The notes beneath the pieces were generated by a model, which was not told the DNA's origin, did no database searches, and was given only the letters and a program-made list of their open reading frames with translations. DNA of 64,000 nucleotides from Tetrapyrgos nigripes (lineage: Eukaryota > Basidiomycota > Agaricomycetes > Agaricales > Campanellaceae): assembly GCA_013368315.1 (NCBI GenBank), contig JAACJM010000176.1:116650-180649 (forward strand), in the 5' to 3' direction. Shown in pieces: positions 16,001 through 28,140 of this stretch (the first letter of the stretch is position 1; every line of letters begins with the position of its first letter). Both the position numbers and the translations under genes were made by a program.

Positions 16001-17191
16001 AGAGCTGGGCCTGGAATGACAAGTCCAGGAGAAAGCATGGTGGTCCGATTTTCCACAGAAGGAACAGACATGTTCCTTATCGCAGCTCTTGCAAGGTTGC
16101 TGGTACTTGCCTCTACCTCCTCGATCACCCCACAAGTTCCAATGGATGCAAACAAATTTTGAGGTTTTCGGGTTCTGGATCTCCTGCCCAACGAGCTCGC
16201 CCCATAGTGATGGTCTATCACGAGGGTGGGTGGCAAGTTTGTGCCCCTCTTCCACACATGCGAGGCAAGAAGTGGGGCCCTTCCTGTCACTCTTGGGAAA
16301 GGGCTGGAAACACCCTTCAGTAGAGGAACTGCCACTATTTCTATCCACCCCATATGGGCGGCCAGAATGAGAACCCAGAGCGCCATGTCCAGATGTTGAC
16401 GAAGTCCCGAATCTAGAATCCATATGGCACTTTTGCATCTCGTTCGTGTAGGTGGTTGCATCAAATTTGAAACCTTGTGTACGCCGTTCCTCATGTAATC
16501 TCTTCTCGATTGGCTTCCAGTAAGTATACAACTCAGCGTAGTCAGGGTTTTTGAAAAAGGCGGAGTGGTAGTAAATGAATTTGGAATGTTTCCTGTCGGC
16601 CTTATCAGCATCCCACTCCACTACAAACCTGATAAAGTTCTCGATGGCATCAAGGAATTCGACGTAAGAGTCGCATCCCTCAAAGTCAGAGTCCTTGATA
16701 CTAAGGGCCTTAGCTATAGCTGCCATATCCCAGATCTTGAGCTTTTTGGGTTTGGACTTGTTGTCATCATCTACGTTGAGGTATGTCTGTTTGAAGGGAA
16801 TGCTGACTGCCATGGAGTGTAGGATGCGCAGATTCATCTTCTTGAAGATACTGAGAGGAATGGGGTCAAAATTTGTGGTGATGAATAATTCCTTCAGAAA
16901 CTTGATGTCCATAAAAGCATCCATCTCTCTGGGAACCTCCGCAATGTCTTTTGCCACTGTCAGATCCCTGCTCGGTGTGTTTTCTGTCTTCTCCTTCTTT
17001 TCCACTGCCCTCGTCTTCACTACCCAGGTAAACCAACAATCAGGCATGTTGTTCTTGACCTGATCAAATAGCTCTGGGTTATCCTTGATGGTAACCAGAT
17101 CTCCTTCGTCGACGGACCAGAGTGATGCTGTGTCTGACAGCACTTCTCCTTCCTCTAATGCAGCCCCTGCCTCTATCAAGACCCGTTTCAT
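15989..17191 (-). CDS. DIRS gag-like protein
   Basis: A 400-codon frame with no recognisable enzyme domain. It is charged in the N-terminal half and ends in Cys/His-rich stretches, including CSFCGKSDHHAFSWTC near 16030, a zinc-knuckle-like pattern expected of a nucleic-acid-binding Gag. It overlaps the start of the RT frame in a different phase. The true start may lie upstream, since an in-frame coding-like stretch reaches about 17290 before a stop. Confidence 0.65.
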   Translation of the reverse strand: MKRVLIEAGAALEEGEVLSDTASLWSVDEGDLVTIKDNPELFDQVKNNMPDCWFTWVVKTRAVEKKEKTENTPSRDLTVAKDIAEVPREMDAFMDIKFLKELFITTNFDPIPLSIFKKMNLRILHSMAVSIPFKQTYLNVDDDNKSKPKKLKIWDMAAIAKALSIKDSDFEGCDSYVEFLDAIENFIRFVVEWDADKADRKHSKFIYYHSAFFKNPDYAELYTYWKPIEKRLHEERRTQGFKFDATTYTNEMQKCHMDSRFGTSSTSGHGALGSHSGRPYGVDRNSGSSSTEGCFQPFPKSDRKGPTSCLACVEEGHKLATHPRDRPSLWGELVGQEIQNPKTSKFVCIHWNLWGDRGGRGKYQQPCKSCDKEHVCSFCGKSDHHAFSWTCHSRPSSSRN

Positions 17192-17640
17192 CCTGATCTC
17201 TTGATTCTTGTCATCAATATGTTTGTTGAGCTTTAGGCGTTGTTCCGTGGTAAGCTTTGCTACTGCGGTGACAGCGGCCGGCTTGTGTGTTTTTCATCCT
17301 TGCTCAGGGAAGTCTGGGGCTCTAAGCAAAGTATTACGGGGGATAGCGTGAGGACCGGATGTAGTCGACATTGGTTGGCGGGATGGAGAGTTGAGCAGAG
17401 GAACAAATCCTTTCTGCGAAAAAAACGTAGCAGAAGAAGCAAATTCTGTCTGCTATACACCAAAATATATTCAGGTGTAAAGAAAGATGTGGAAAGGAAT
17501 GTATTTGGAAGGGAGAAAAGTGCTTGAAAAAACTTCTACAGACTTGTAGGGAGCGTTGTGGACTGTTGAGGAGAAGACGTGATGAGTAACGTGCTGTTAT
17601 GATTCGTGTCAAAGTGACAGTCACAACACTCCACTAGCTT
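17192..17640. other. DIRS 5' leader
   Basis: Upstream of the gag-like frame on the minus strand. No further gene or clear terminal repeat recognised. Confidence 0.35.
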
Positions 17641-18125
17641 ATCCTAAAATAAGCCCTTGTACCTTGGGCTTATCATGGACTTCATGGCACCGTTAAATGC
17701 TCCCTCTTAATTTGGCTTTGTGTGTGGCTGTGTCTTGTGGCACCCTCAGCCCTTGTCTTCATGGCACTGTTAAACGCTCCCTCTTATTTGGCTTTGTGTG
17801 ACACAGCCACCTCAACCCAACCTTGGCTTCATGGCACCGTTAAATGCTCCCTCTTAGTTTGGCTTAGTCTGTCACCTCTGTGTGGCTGTGTCACGTGGCA
17901 CCCTCAGCCCTTGTCTTCATGGCACTGTTAAATGCTCCCTCTTAGTTTGGCTTTGTGTGTGGCATCCACATGACACAGCCACCTCAACCCAACCTTGGCT
18001 TCATGGCACCATTAAATGCTCCCTCTTAGTTTGGCTTAGTTTGTCACCTCTGTGTCGCTTCTGCAAGACACAGCTACCTACATCCTTAACTCTTTGGCTT
18101 CATGGTGTTAAACACCCATGGCCAT
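17640..18125. repeat. Degenerate tandem repeat block
   Basis: A phrase ttcatggcaccgttaaatgc followed by a tccctcttagtttggct-like stretch recurs five times, near 17682, 17758, 17827, 17914 and 17998. It alternates with two spacer types (ccctcagcccttgtc and acctcaacccaaccttgg), giving a higher-order period of about 160 bases. A single diverged piece lies at 10610-10700. Confidence 0.75.
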
Positions 18126-18518
18126 TTCTTGACAGCCACTCTTCAACTTCAGGGTGCGTTCCGAAACTCCCAACCTCTTTTTGTACAAAACATGACAACT
18201 AACTCTTGCCTGCTCATACTTTCTGAAGTGACTCAATGCTGCTGCTATAGGTCTAGGCCACAGGTCTAGTTTGCTTTAGTTTAGGTTGGTTTAGAGATAT
18301 GGTTTAGAGATACTTTCATGTTGGCATATATATATGAGTATTAACTGTTTTGCTTTGATATCAAGTTTAGAACAAACACGGGAAACAGGCACTTGTCAAG
18401 AAAAAGTATGTCAAAGTATGTCTTCAAGAAGAAACAAAAAAAAAGAGCGAGAGTTGAGCCGAAGGATAAAGCACTGGAGAGGAGGAGAGGGCTGCTATCC
18501 CTAGCTGTCATTATGTCA
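18126..18518. other. Intergenic DNA
   Basis: AT-rich spacer with gtttag repeats near 18270-18310. No gene recognised. Confidence 0.35.
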
Positions 18519-20560
18519 TTACGGGTCCTTGTCCTGTCCCAAAACAGTCATAGCCCCAAGCCTTTTCCTTGTGTCATTTTCCTCCTGGTCCCCATCCCCG
18601 TTCGATACGTTCATAGCCCCTAGCTTTTCCCTTGCTTCGCTTTCCTCTTCTTCACTGTAATCTATGGGTTTTCTTTTCCCTCCCAGCATACTCCACGATC
18701 CTGTGTTCGATGTTGCTGTGTTTGCTTTGTCCAATGCATCCTGTTGTTTGGTGTTGGAGGAGAAGGGCATGGTCCAGTTAGTATAAGAGCATAGTCCAGG
18801 TAGTTGGATGAGGAAGATGGTTAGGAGAAGAACATAGTCCAGGTGGTTCGTTAGTCAGTTGCTATACACAGGAGATGCAAGATACTGACCTGGACGAATT
18901 TGTTGTTTAGTCTGCTTACGCATCTCAGGGTGCCATATGTCCTGCCCATAGGTATGGTTTTCGCCCTTTTCCCCATTGCACTGACTGAGACAACAGACAG
19001 GTTGATGCTGAATGCAACCTCAACTATGTCACCGGTCCTGAAGCATACTGGATTAATAGCTTTATACCTTTCCAGACGAATCAAAATTCATTGTTACTCA
19101 AATCAAAATTCTGTGGTTACTCACTTTGTTCCTGTCGTTTTGGTTCTTCGTTCATAATATGTCACTTCATTCTCCACCAAGTGCACCCATTTGTCGCCCA
19201 TCATTTTTGCAAGCGCTCTGGATGGATCAATCAAGGGATTCATTGCAATAGGCTGCTCGTTTTTGGCCAAACTCGATGATGTCACATACCGGTTGTCTAA
19301 TGCGACAGTGGAAAACCCTTGGACGGTGGTGAGAACAAGTACCTCGCATTTTATGCCCTCAGCTACATTCTCCGACAGTAGGTGATTTATGGTCTTGATA
19401 CTAGTGATGGCCTCTTCAAATAGCAGGCTGCCAAAACCAGTAACGACAACACGCTGACGAAGGAACGCTGGGTTGACTTTTGGGCCATGTTGGGTGTTTG
19501 AGTCGTGTTGATATCGTTTGATGGATCTGTGTTGCTCTTGAGTAACGGTATTCAACGAGTGTTCCAGATTGCTTACCTTGTGTTGTCTCCTTTGTAGGGT
19601 GGGAGCTTGTTCTCCCATAAAATACCTTGCATGGAGAACGCAACTTCCCCAGCTTTGTCCGGTCGGTTTTCTCTGTCAATAGTAACCCTCCACGCTTAAG
19701 GAATTCCACCTTCACGCATCTTGAAGTTATCTGCCCAGTCTGGTTGCTGTTATGAGTTGGTGAGATTACAATATGTATGTGTTGATACAATGCTTACTTT
19801 GGTTAAACTGGACAGTTGATATTGCGTGTGTTTTGATGTACTCCGCTCTTGTATGATGTTTTCCAATTCAGTTTCTGTTATACAATTCGTAAGCAGGGTC
19901 TCTTTCCGTTTGGACAGTTGGTGCTTACTTGCAGCTTCTATGTTGTATTGAGGCAGTAGCATGTCTGTGTTTGGCTATTGACTCGAGAAAAGAGGAGGAC
20001 ACTTGATACAATATGGATACAGGTCTGTTTTTACTTTGGATTTAGGTCGGCCCTGCTCTTACCTGCTGCCGAATATCCAAAGATATGAGCTCACTGCATT
20101 CTGTTTGAGCCTCAGCAACGTTTTCTCTGATTGATACCAGGCACACCTGTAGGTCCATCAGTCCATCGATATATTGCTCCTGTACGACCATTTGACGCTT
20201 CCTGAGTCAGTGAATCAAAAACTGACCTCATTCAGACGATCTTCTAAGTCCTTCTTTGGACATCTTCTAGGACCTTAGGTTCTCGATATATTGCTCCTGA
20301 GCTGACCATATCCAGGTGTTTCTGCATGACAATTTTATGCTCCCTGAATCGAAAACTGACCTCATTCAGATGTTCTTCTTCCTTCTAGGACCTTAGATTT
20401 TCAATATATTGCTCCTGATACATTGCTCCTGAGTTGGCGAATCAAAAGCTGACCATATCCTGGCGTTTTCAGTATCTTCTAGAACCTCCTTCCTCTTTTG
20501 GGGCACTGGTTTGCTGTGTCAACCGGCCCCCATTTTCGAGGTCAATTGTCTTCATTATAA
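18519..20560 (-). CDS. Multi-exon conserved basidiomycete protein of unknown function
   Basis: Minus-strand exons can be followed by protein-like stretches and splice sites. An exon near 20062-20178 (QEQYIDGLMDLQVCLVS, donor GTAAGAGC) comes first, then small Lys/Glu-rich exons around 19750-19960. The core exon near 19150-19520 contains VVVTGFGSLLFEEAITSIKT and NRYVTSSSLAK, the exon at 18890-19084 has FRTGDIVEVAFSINL, and the last exon ends acidic at 18519. The FRxGDIVEV stretch is familiar from a repetitive family in mushroom genomes whose function I do not know. Start and exact exon borders are uncertain. It is divergent to the gene at 21157. Confidence 0.5.
20180..20520 (-). repeat. Repeated exon/intron segment in the 5' part of the minus-strand gene
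   Basis: The phrase gagcaatatat, with flanking aaggtcctagaag and gaatgaggtcag, recurs near 20165, 20285, 20405 and 20420. A short coding segment (EQYIENL-like) with its donor seems to have been duplicated in tandem. Confidence 0.4.
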
Positions 20561-21156
20561 CTGATCAATCCCTTTCAGAGGCATTTGCACATGCTGGAAA
20601 CTGTATCTCCCTAGTATATTCTTTATGTACAGGATGATCACCGTTATTTTTTATTTCCCCTCATTTTTATCAGTCTGTTTTGTAGGTGGTGATTGGATCA
20701 GGCACACATGGTCATGTAGTCTTAGCCTGGTGGATGTAGAGGGGAGGGGAGGATCTGTTACTGCCCTCCACCATCGAATGTCTGTGGTGTTTGCACCTCC
20801 TTTTTTTTGGGGGGGAGCTTATTGAAAGTCTTTTTATGGTAGGTGCCCATCGATGGTCAATGGTCGGTGGTGTTTGCACTTTTTTTTTTTTTTGGAAGGC
20901 TATCAGTGTCATTTGCCTGGATTGCACTTCTTGTCCTGATTTGCACCTATTCTACTCTTCTTTTCTTCTGTTCTGGTTGTCATCCTGATTGCACCCATAG
21001 GATGCTTTCTAGACCCCCATTTACGTTCGCTTTTTCTATATATACCGTTACCTTTCTTGTTCTCAGCCTCATTTCTTAAACCTGCTTTTTGCCCTTTGCT
21101 TCAACCACATCTATCCTCATTTACCTCTACTCATTCTTGATATCTTTTTACATTGA
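20561..21156. promoter_or_regulatory. Putative shared promoter region of a divergent gene pair
   Basis: Lies between the minus-strand gene ending upstream of 20560 and the plus-strand ATG at 21157. It holds poly-T and poly-G runs (20800-20895), two copies of a gatggtcaatggtcggtggtg-like phrase and a tatatatacc stretch at 21036-21046. Its role is inferred from position only. Confidence 0.3.
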
Positions 21157-24108
21157 TATGTCCAGCAGACCTGCCAGGAAAAGAACAGTCTCGTCTGTTA
21201 CACAATCGTATGTGTGTTTAAGTCACTTCGGATACCATTATTGTCTGACATGCCATTCTCTAGTTCTCCTCCAGGCAACGGTGCCCTATCCCAAAAATGC
21301 TCCAAATTGGCAGCTGCCCCATCCTGTTCTGTGTCACCAGAACTGTCTTATGCCTCTGTAGCGAAGTCAGTCACTGAGTGTTCAGTTTCACCAGTCGTGG
21401 AAAGTGGTTCCATTTCTCCAGTGGTCGATTATGAAAAGTAAGTGTTTATATGTTTTTGTTGTTGAGGATTGTGTGTAACAGTATCTAGTGTTGGCAATGG
21501 CGTGTTCATGGACGCCTTGTCCAATGACAATGCTCCTGCCACTGCTAGTTCTACTCCCGCAACAACCCCGTCTTTCATTTTGACTCAATCTGGCAGGAAG
21601 TGAGTCGATTTTGTCGTTATGATACACTTTGTGGCCAGAGCTTTTGACTGAACAGTCACTTATGTATCTCTTTCAGATCTTTCCTGACCTCAAAGAAGTT
21701 ACAGTTTGACGCTGCAGATAGCAAGCCCCTGACTGAGCTAAGGTGGGATCTTTACATATATATATTATTTTTTGTTTCTTTATTCATGACCTGATACATA
21801 GTTCCGATGAGGAGAGTGTCAGGCCCTCTGTCAAGTGAGTTTCTGTTTTTTATTCTCTTTTGTTATATCGGTTGTTGACACTCGGCTCTTCATATCTTTC
21901 AGTGATTCCAAACTTCACAACAACGCTCCTGCTGCTGCCAAGCCCGCCTCTTCTAAATTGACCATACTGCAATCAGAGTTCTCGGTCTCTTTGAACAAGC
22001 ACAAGACATCCAAGGCAATGTCCTCACCCTCTTCAAACAAGTCCAAACCATCCAAGGCAGTTGCAACTGGATCTGAGGCTCTGTCCATGCGTCCCCGTCC
22101 CCGTCTGGTGCCTAAGCCAGTTGTTGTCAAGTCTCTGGGTTCTGGCACTTCCAAATCTGCCACCAAAGCTACTAAAACAGAAGGTGTCAAAAGACTAATT
22201 GCTCATGCTATGGAGTTGGATTCTTCTGTAGAGGTTGGTGTTGACGACAATGACAATGTGTTGGAGTGAGTTTTTTTCTTCTTCTTTTTTTCATCAGTCA
22301 CTGTTGCTTATTTCAATCAAATAGCCTCTGTTCCAATTCTGACAGTTCCTTTCCTGACCTGTCTGAGGTGACAAAGGACATACTTCATAAAAAGACCATT
22401 GCCACAGCTGGACGTGGTGAGAAGGCGGCGGGTGAAAGAGTGAAAGTGAGTAGACGTTTTCGGTATATAATGGCCACATTTAATATGTTCATGTTCAGAT
22501 TAAGGATGTCATCCCTCCATGCCATGTGGCAAAAGCTGGGTGAGTTTGCTGACATGTCATAACAACTGTTATAGCAGGTTCTTATGTGTTATTGTGTTCT
22601 ATCAGGACATCTGCCCCTCTCCAACCAGCTCTGTTTCCCTCGCCTACAAATAAGGAGCCGGTTGATGCTATTCACAATCCTGTATCAGATCTTGAGAGCC
22701 CCATTGCTTCTGCTGACGTTTCTGGATTTGAGATTGGGGGGAACGGTGATGTTACTGCTTCCAAAGACAGTGATGGTGGTGACGGCAGTGAAGCCAATAC
22801 TGTAGAGTGAGTATATGCTACATTTTGGCCTGTTATCTTGACCCACGGTTTCCCCCTTAGTATGTTCGACTACAAATCTTTGAAACCTCTATTTGAGAGG
22901 GGTTCAGTTCCCCTTGTCAAGCTCTATGATGTGTATGGTTGGAGTAAAATGTGAGTCTTTATTTTCCATGTGTATATTGGGGCCAACCTTGTCATGGATA
23001 GAGTTCTCCGTCTTCATCCCAAAGCCTATGGACTTTTCCAAGATCCCTCCTATGTATAGTCAATGAACTCAAGCATATGCAGCCATTTACTATCGTTCTG
23101 TTCAATACATGCTGACTGTGTTTTTAGGCATTCCAGTCCTATTCTAATGTGGTGCCCCTCTCCCATATTAAACCAGGCTATGTGGCGCACAATGCCGATG
23201 GCAACATTCGCAAGGCCAAGCTGGTCATACCCTCAGTGTCTGGCTTGCCTCCTCCTGTATTCGTTGCTTTTGGTCGTGTTGATTTCTCTGAGTTGGATAA
23301 GCTTACCGTCAGCTACAACAATCAGAGTGCTGGTGTGCAGGGGTACTCCAAAATGCTGTCTCTTTCTCTGTTTTTGCATGACTATCCATTCATGCAGGCC
23401 TCTATTGGGACATTGATCAAGAAACCAGCTTTTCATGGTTTGCTTGACCCAGTTGGGAACTTACAGTTTAGAATCAAGTCAAAAACCCCAACTGGAGATG
23501 GTGAGCATTGTCTTTCCTTTTTTTTACATGGTATTTATACTTGTCTTCTCCTAGATCCTATGTCACTGGGCTCATCCAACCCCGTTGTTGCGTCTCCATT
23601 GTTTGCTGAGGAGTTCACTTCTCCTTCGAAACGCTCAGCTATTGCTCGCACTGTGTCTTCTGCCTCCATAAGGTTGGAACCTAATCGTCCATTTGTCTAC
23701 AACGTTCAATTGAGGCCCTCTGAAGTCAGTGAGGTTTTGCATATTTGAATGATTGATGTATTTCTTTTACTTACTCTTTGTCTTTTACTCTTCCCTTGTC
23801 TTCTAGTTCCAATATACGATGGTCGTGCAGGGAGGGGTGATTTCAACAGAACTCCTACTGACTGGGAACGACTACAAGCTCGCTCTCTCCCGCTTTATGG
23901 GAGACAGCCTGAAAAGAATTCAGTTGTTCTTGTCAGTACCTGTCTCGTTCATTGGCCCAATCTCGTACAGTCTACCGGTTTCGAGTCCACTGGTTTCAAT
24001 ATTCTTTGGGTAATTGTGCTAGCAAAGGGTAAGAAGGATGAGGAGATTGAGGCCTTCCAGAAAAGGGCCGACTTGTTAGCTCAGACTCAGAATTCTAATG
24101 CCAGTTAG
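21157..24108 (+). CDS. Multi-exon protein of unknown function, divergent partner
   Basis: Starts MSSRPARKRTVSSV at 21157. Many short introns follow, for example donor GTATGT near 21208 and donor GTAAGT near 21439. Ser/Lys-rich exons (21430-22270 and 22320-22810) precede a conserved C-terminal half: FDYKSLKPLFERGSVPLVKL (22863), SHIKPGYVAHNADGNIRKAK (23155), FVAFGRVDFSELDKL, and a final exon with VPIYDGRAGRGDF and STGFNILWVIVLA, ending at 24108. I do not recognise an enzyme domain. The low-complexity basic N-terminus and conserved C-terminus, with no frame damage, suggest a functional gene. It may belong to a repetitive mushroom gene pair with its minus-strand neighbour. Confidence 0.55.
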
Positions 24109-25021
24109 TTATATTCTTTACTGTTGTTGTGCATTTGTTTGGTATGCAGTTTCACATGTAGAGGTTGGTAGGGGTCAGTAAACTTACTGCTGAATACACG
24201 TTGTATACTGCCTTCATGTGCGAACCAAATAAGGTAAATGTCTGTGCCCGTTTTGGATCAAGTCAACATATGCTTAGTCACACTTACACCTTGTGTCTTT
24301 CTCTTTTTTTTATTTATTTTATTTTTAACATGTGTGTCTGCCCCCATTTTTCGTGCAAACCTGCATGAGATCTCTGTACTACTATGCCAACTTGTATTTT
24401 TTATACAAGAGTGGCGTCCTTAAGTATCCCATTTGTTTCTTGTCTAACATATATAGTGATGGGAATTTGTTTGCCAAAACTGGTATGGTCTTATCTATAA
24501 ATCGAGTATTTCCTTGCTCATCCTGATACTGATACCTATCTAACCTCTTCTCTTTTATTTCTGCATGCATATGCGTACATCTCCCTCCACTATGGGTCTC
24601 TTGGTGCTCCATTTGACTGTTGTTCTTCCAGCGTTCCACATGGCTTAAAAGGATTCAGATGCATTGAAGCCTGATAATAACCTTTCATGTAAGTCCTGTA
24701 TGAGATTCTTGGTGCCCTGCACCATCCCTACTCCCTTTCACTGTCTGCCATTCCACATTGCTCTGGAGGCTTAGACACCATATTAATCACCTTCTCAACT
24801 AGCTGTCATTACCGGTTGCTTCAGACGTATGATCAGTTTATTGCTGTCGGTGTTTCCTCTATCTCCTTTATAATCAGAGCTCATGCACTCCTTGTAAACT
24901 CACAACTCACTGCATCCAGGTATTCCGTCTCACTAATTTGCCTCGGCGTGCTTCTACCATTGCCTTCTGCTCTCTACCATTGCCTTCTTCCCTCTACCAT
25001 TGACTTCTACCACTGCTCTTT
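24109..25021. other. Intergenic DNA
   Basis: AT- and pyrimidine-rich. ttctaccattgc-like phrases recur near 24950-25010. No gene recognised. Confidence 0.35.
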
Positions 25022-25675
25022 ATGTCATCGTCATCCAACCCTTTCGCTATACCATACACACCTGCATTGGCGTTGTCCAACTCTTTAACTCTGCCTCTCA
25101 ATTCCTCCCTTGTTCCTAAAAGTGACGGTGACAGTGCCCTGCAACGAGCCCTAAAGGTTCAAGAGTTGGTCGATGAATGTGTTGACTGGCTGTCATTGTC
25201 TCCTGATCCACTACCTCTCCTCAAAACCTGTGCACTTATCTCCAAGTGTTGGTCTATCAGAACGAGACACTATATATTGGAGTGCATGTGTATCGGTAGT
25301 TGATTCACAGTGGATTTGATGATGGACAGTCATACCATTCAACTGCACGGTGACCAGTGGTCTGTCATGGAAAAGTGGGTATTGCTCAGACAGCATATTT
25401 CTTGGGTGGTCAACACCAAACGATGGGGACTCCGCAAGCTTGGTTGTGTCAGACACCTTTCCATTGATGGGTCCGTGATGAACGATACAGTGAAGTTCTG
25501 GTCTGGACTCTTTGGGCTCGACTTCGGAAATCTTCAATCCATCTCCCTCTCCACTTTTGATCCCATGAATCCCAATATTACCTACCCACTATGTTCAAGC
25601 ACCTTATCACATCCAACAAGGAAATTTGCGATATCACTGTACAATCAGATGTTCCAGGACCTGTATCACCTGTAG
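25022..25675 (+). pseudogene. F-box-like protein fragment
   Basis: The frame begins MSSSSNPFAIPYTPALALSN and contains ELVDECVDWLSLSPDPLPLL then LKTCALISKCWSIRTRHYI, the layout of the N-terminal F-box helix region in basidiomycetes. An in-frame stop after CMCIGS near 25300 is followed in the same frame by 120 more codons with a plausible continuation. No intron clearly removes the stop. The piece is much shorter than usual for the family and lacks the repeat region. Confidence 0.45.
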
Positions 25676-25689
25676 TTGTGGAAATAATG

Positions 25690-26410
25690 CATTGTTATAG
25701 AGAATAGCCCTACCTATGTATTGCATTGTGTATGGAGTATTGTCCAGCTGTGCCATTTATGAGCACTGGGTCTATACTATGCATTGTATGCTCTCCTGTA
25801 TCAATATACAATGCATAGTATAACACTGTACACTCTCAGATCTGCAATGGTTCGCTAATCGGCCTGCTCAGCAGCTCGGCAGCTCTCGGACTTAATTCAG
25901 GTATTTCCGAAACAGACCTAATATTTGTATTTCTGTCACATACCATACTATGTGTTGTATCAGTGCATACTCCCTTGTATGCATATATTTACAATGCATA
26001 GTAACATGCACGGCAGCTCGGCAGTTCTCAGACTTAATTCAGGTATTTCCAAAACGGACAATGCGTACATAGTAACACGCACAGCAGCTCGGCAGCTCTC
26101 GGACTTAATTCAGGTATTTCTGTCACAAATCATACTATGCATTGTATCATTGTATACTCCCCTGTATGCATATACAATGCATAGTAACACGCATGGCAGC
26201 TCAGCAGCTCTCAGACTTAATATAGATATTTCCGTCACCTCAGTCATGCCAACAGTCTGGACCTTAAAGGAGTTGCACAGCACATACAAATAACATACCA
26301 GTGGGCCTACTATGCATTGTACTGCAAATACAATGCATAGTAACACACTGTACATTTGCTAATCGGCCTCTGGAGCTCTTGAACTTAATATCTGTATTTC
26401 CATTGACTCG
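25690..26410. repeat. Palindrome-rich tandem repeat block
   Basis: Repeated units combine a gcagctcggcagctctcgg phrase followed by acttaattcaggtatttc with an inverted repeat ACTATGCATTGTA ... TACAATGCATAGT. Inverted-repeat arms appear near 25775/25805, 25950/25993, 26125/26170 and 26310/26330. Loop length differs between copies. No coding pattern. Confidence 0.75.
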
Positions 26411-26506
26411 GAGTCTGGACCATAAAGAATTTGCGCAGCACATGCAGACAATACAAGAGGTACTTGACGTTGGCTACTGACAGTGGCTACCACATTCTAG
26501 GGCACT

Positions 26507-28140
26507 CTATACACGACGATGTAGGGTTCGGGACTCCTGTGGGGGTTCTGCAGGTGCAGCCTTTCGCTTTTTGCTACGTTTAAAGCACTGGTTCATAGCT
26601 TGTAGCACCCACAGCATGTCTTCAGTCGCCTTCTCCCAATCCTTTCTCTGCCCATCATCTATTGTCCTCATTCTCCAGTAGAACAAGCAAATGATAACGG
26701 TTAAGAACCCACATTGTCCAGGCCGTTTCATCTCATCCCATCTCTCCTTACTGATGTCCTCTACCTGTTCTCCAACAATGTGCCCTAGCTCATCGCGTTT
26801 CTGCCAGACCGGATTGATGGCTGACCACCATGACCACCAATCCTTCGAAAACTCTCCAGCATTAGGTATCTCATCTGGTGGAGTGGCTGGAATAGCTTTA
26901 TGGTTTTTACTCCACCATTGGAGCAACTGGGGACGGAATACACTTGGGAGAAACGCGTTCTTACCATGTGGATTCATGAAATCATATGCCGACTCCAATG
27001 CAACCCACTCCTTCAACAATCCCTTCCATAACTGATCACCTCTCAAACCTGGGTCCACTGCAAACGTGTCATATGCTACTGTCAACCATCTGGGCCATCC
27101 TTCTCTATTGATCTCAACAGCAACCCCACCATCTGTAATAACCAATTTGCTGGATACCTCAGTCGTGGCAGATACATTATCTGCAGCTCCATTGGCCGTA
27201 GGAGGTGTGCTGGCACGTTGAGTGTTGTCAGCAAAAGGTTGGATGTTGAGAGGTTGGGTGTCATCGAGCTGTTCTTTGACTGGCATGGATGGATATGGCT
27301 GCCCTCCAGAGGATTCTATTAGTGCTGGAGTGGGTAGTTCTTGGGATATAGGGGTTGAGGAGTCAGCAACTGTTGGTGGCGGGTTGACTGTAGGCATAGT
27401 ATCAGGTGTCGCCGATGTACCGAGGAGGTAGTCCATGATGCTAGCATCGCCAGCAGTAGCGTTGGGACTGAGCTGCTTGTGGACCACCTTCTCAAGGAGG
27501 AGTCTATTACGCAATATGTTGTGAGTCCAGATGAAATCATTCCAGTTTCCCTTTTGCAACTTCTTCAGCTCGGCTTGGTGCTCTCCATCTGGGAGAGAAC
27601 TCAAGTGTTTCTTCACATCAGGATGAAGTTCTGCTTCACAATCCTTGTCAAGCCTAGGACTCTGCCCCTTGGGACTTCCTTCCACACTGCCTTCCTTTTC
27701 ATCTCGTGTTTCCACTGGACCCGCAGCCTTGGCATCAGTCTTGGCCTTGGTTTTCGGCTTACGCTTCGGCTTCGGACCAGATCCCTTCTCTTTGCCTGAT
27801 GACTTCGGTTCTGCCTTGCCATTCATTTGCAACAGGTCATCATCGAGGATGATATTTTGGGATGCCTTGTAGGAGGCTATGTTAACCTGAGAAGCAGCCT
27901 CTGGATGCACATCTGTATGCAACCAAACGTTGACATGTGAGTATGCCATATGCTACATCAAGACTTGTTTTATGACTTACCAGCTGTTGTATGCAACAGG
28001 AAATCCATGTAATGACCAATCACATTCTTTGTGAAGTGGTCACGTTTCCAAAACTCCCACTTCATTGGATTTGCGCCTACAGTCTCCCCAGAACTGATGC
28101 TACCCATTGATTTCATCAGACGCACCTCAAAAATATCAAA
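26507..28140 (-). CDS. Basidiomycete-specific protein of unknown function
   Basis: Main exon 26507 to about 27920. An upstream exon near 27982-28140 (NPMKWEFWKRDHFTKNVIGH) ends at a GTAAGT donor. The protein has a Lys/Pro-rich basic stretch, a Pro/Thr-rich middle, and a conserved C-terminal half with WPRWLTVAYDTFA, WWSWWSAINPVWQKRDELG and GFLTVIICLFYWRMR, then a basic tail. I know similar proteins only as hypothetical, often multicopy. The start lies in sequence next to a transposon fragment and may be truncated. Confidence 0.5.

Larger units (their letters stand above)
10600..17660 (-). mobile_element. DIRS-like tyrosine-recombinase retrotransposon
   Basis: Three minus-strand coding blocks lie in the order gag-like (15989-17191), RT/RNase H (13530 to about 16000) and tyrosine recombinase (11672-13459). 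This combination, with a recombinase instead of a DDE integrase and no flanking LTRs, defines DIRS-type elements. The ends are not resolved; related repeat sequence lies at about 10610-10700 and 17640-18120. At least two TGA codons sit where Arg is expected, at 15715-15717 and 12308-12310. A chromovirus solo LTR is inserted in the 3' tail. Confidence 0.75.

Noticed and set aside
17640..18125. CRISPR-like repeat array
   Set aside because: Repeats and spacers are both repeated and imperfect, and the host is a eukaryote.
20800..20900. Poly-G and poly-T runs as a polyadenylated retrocopy
   Set aside because: No coding sequence or target duplication next to the runs.
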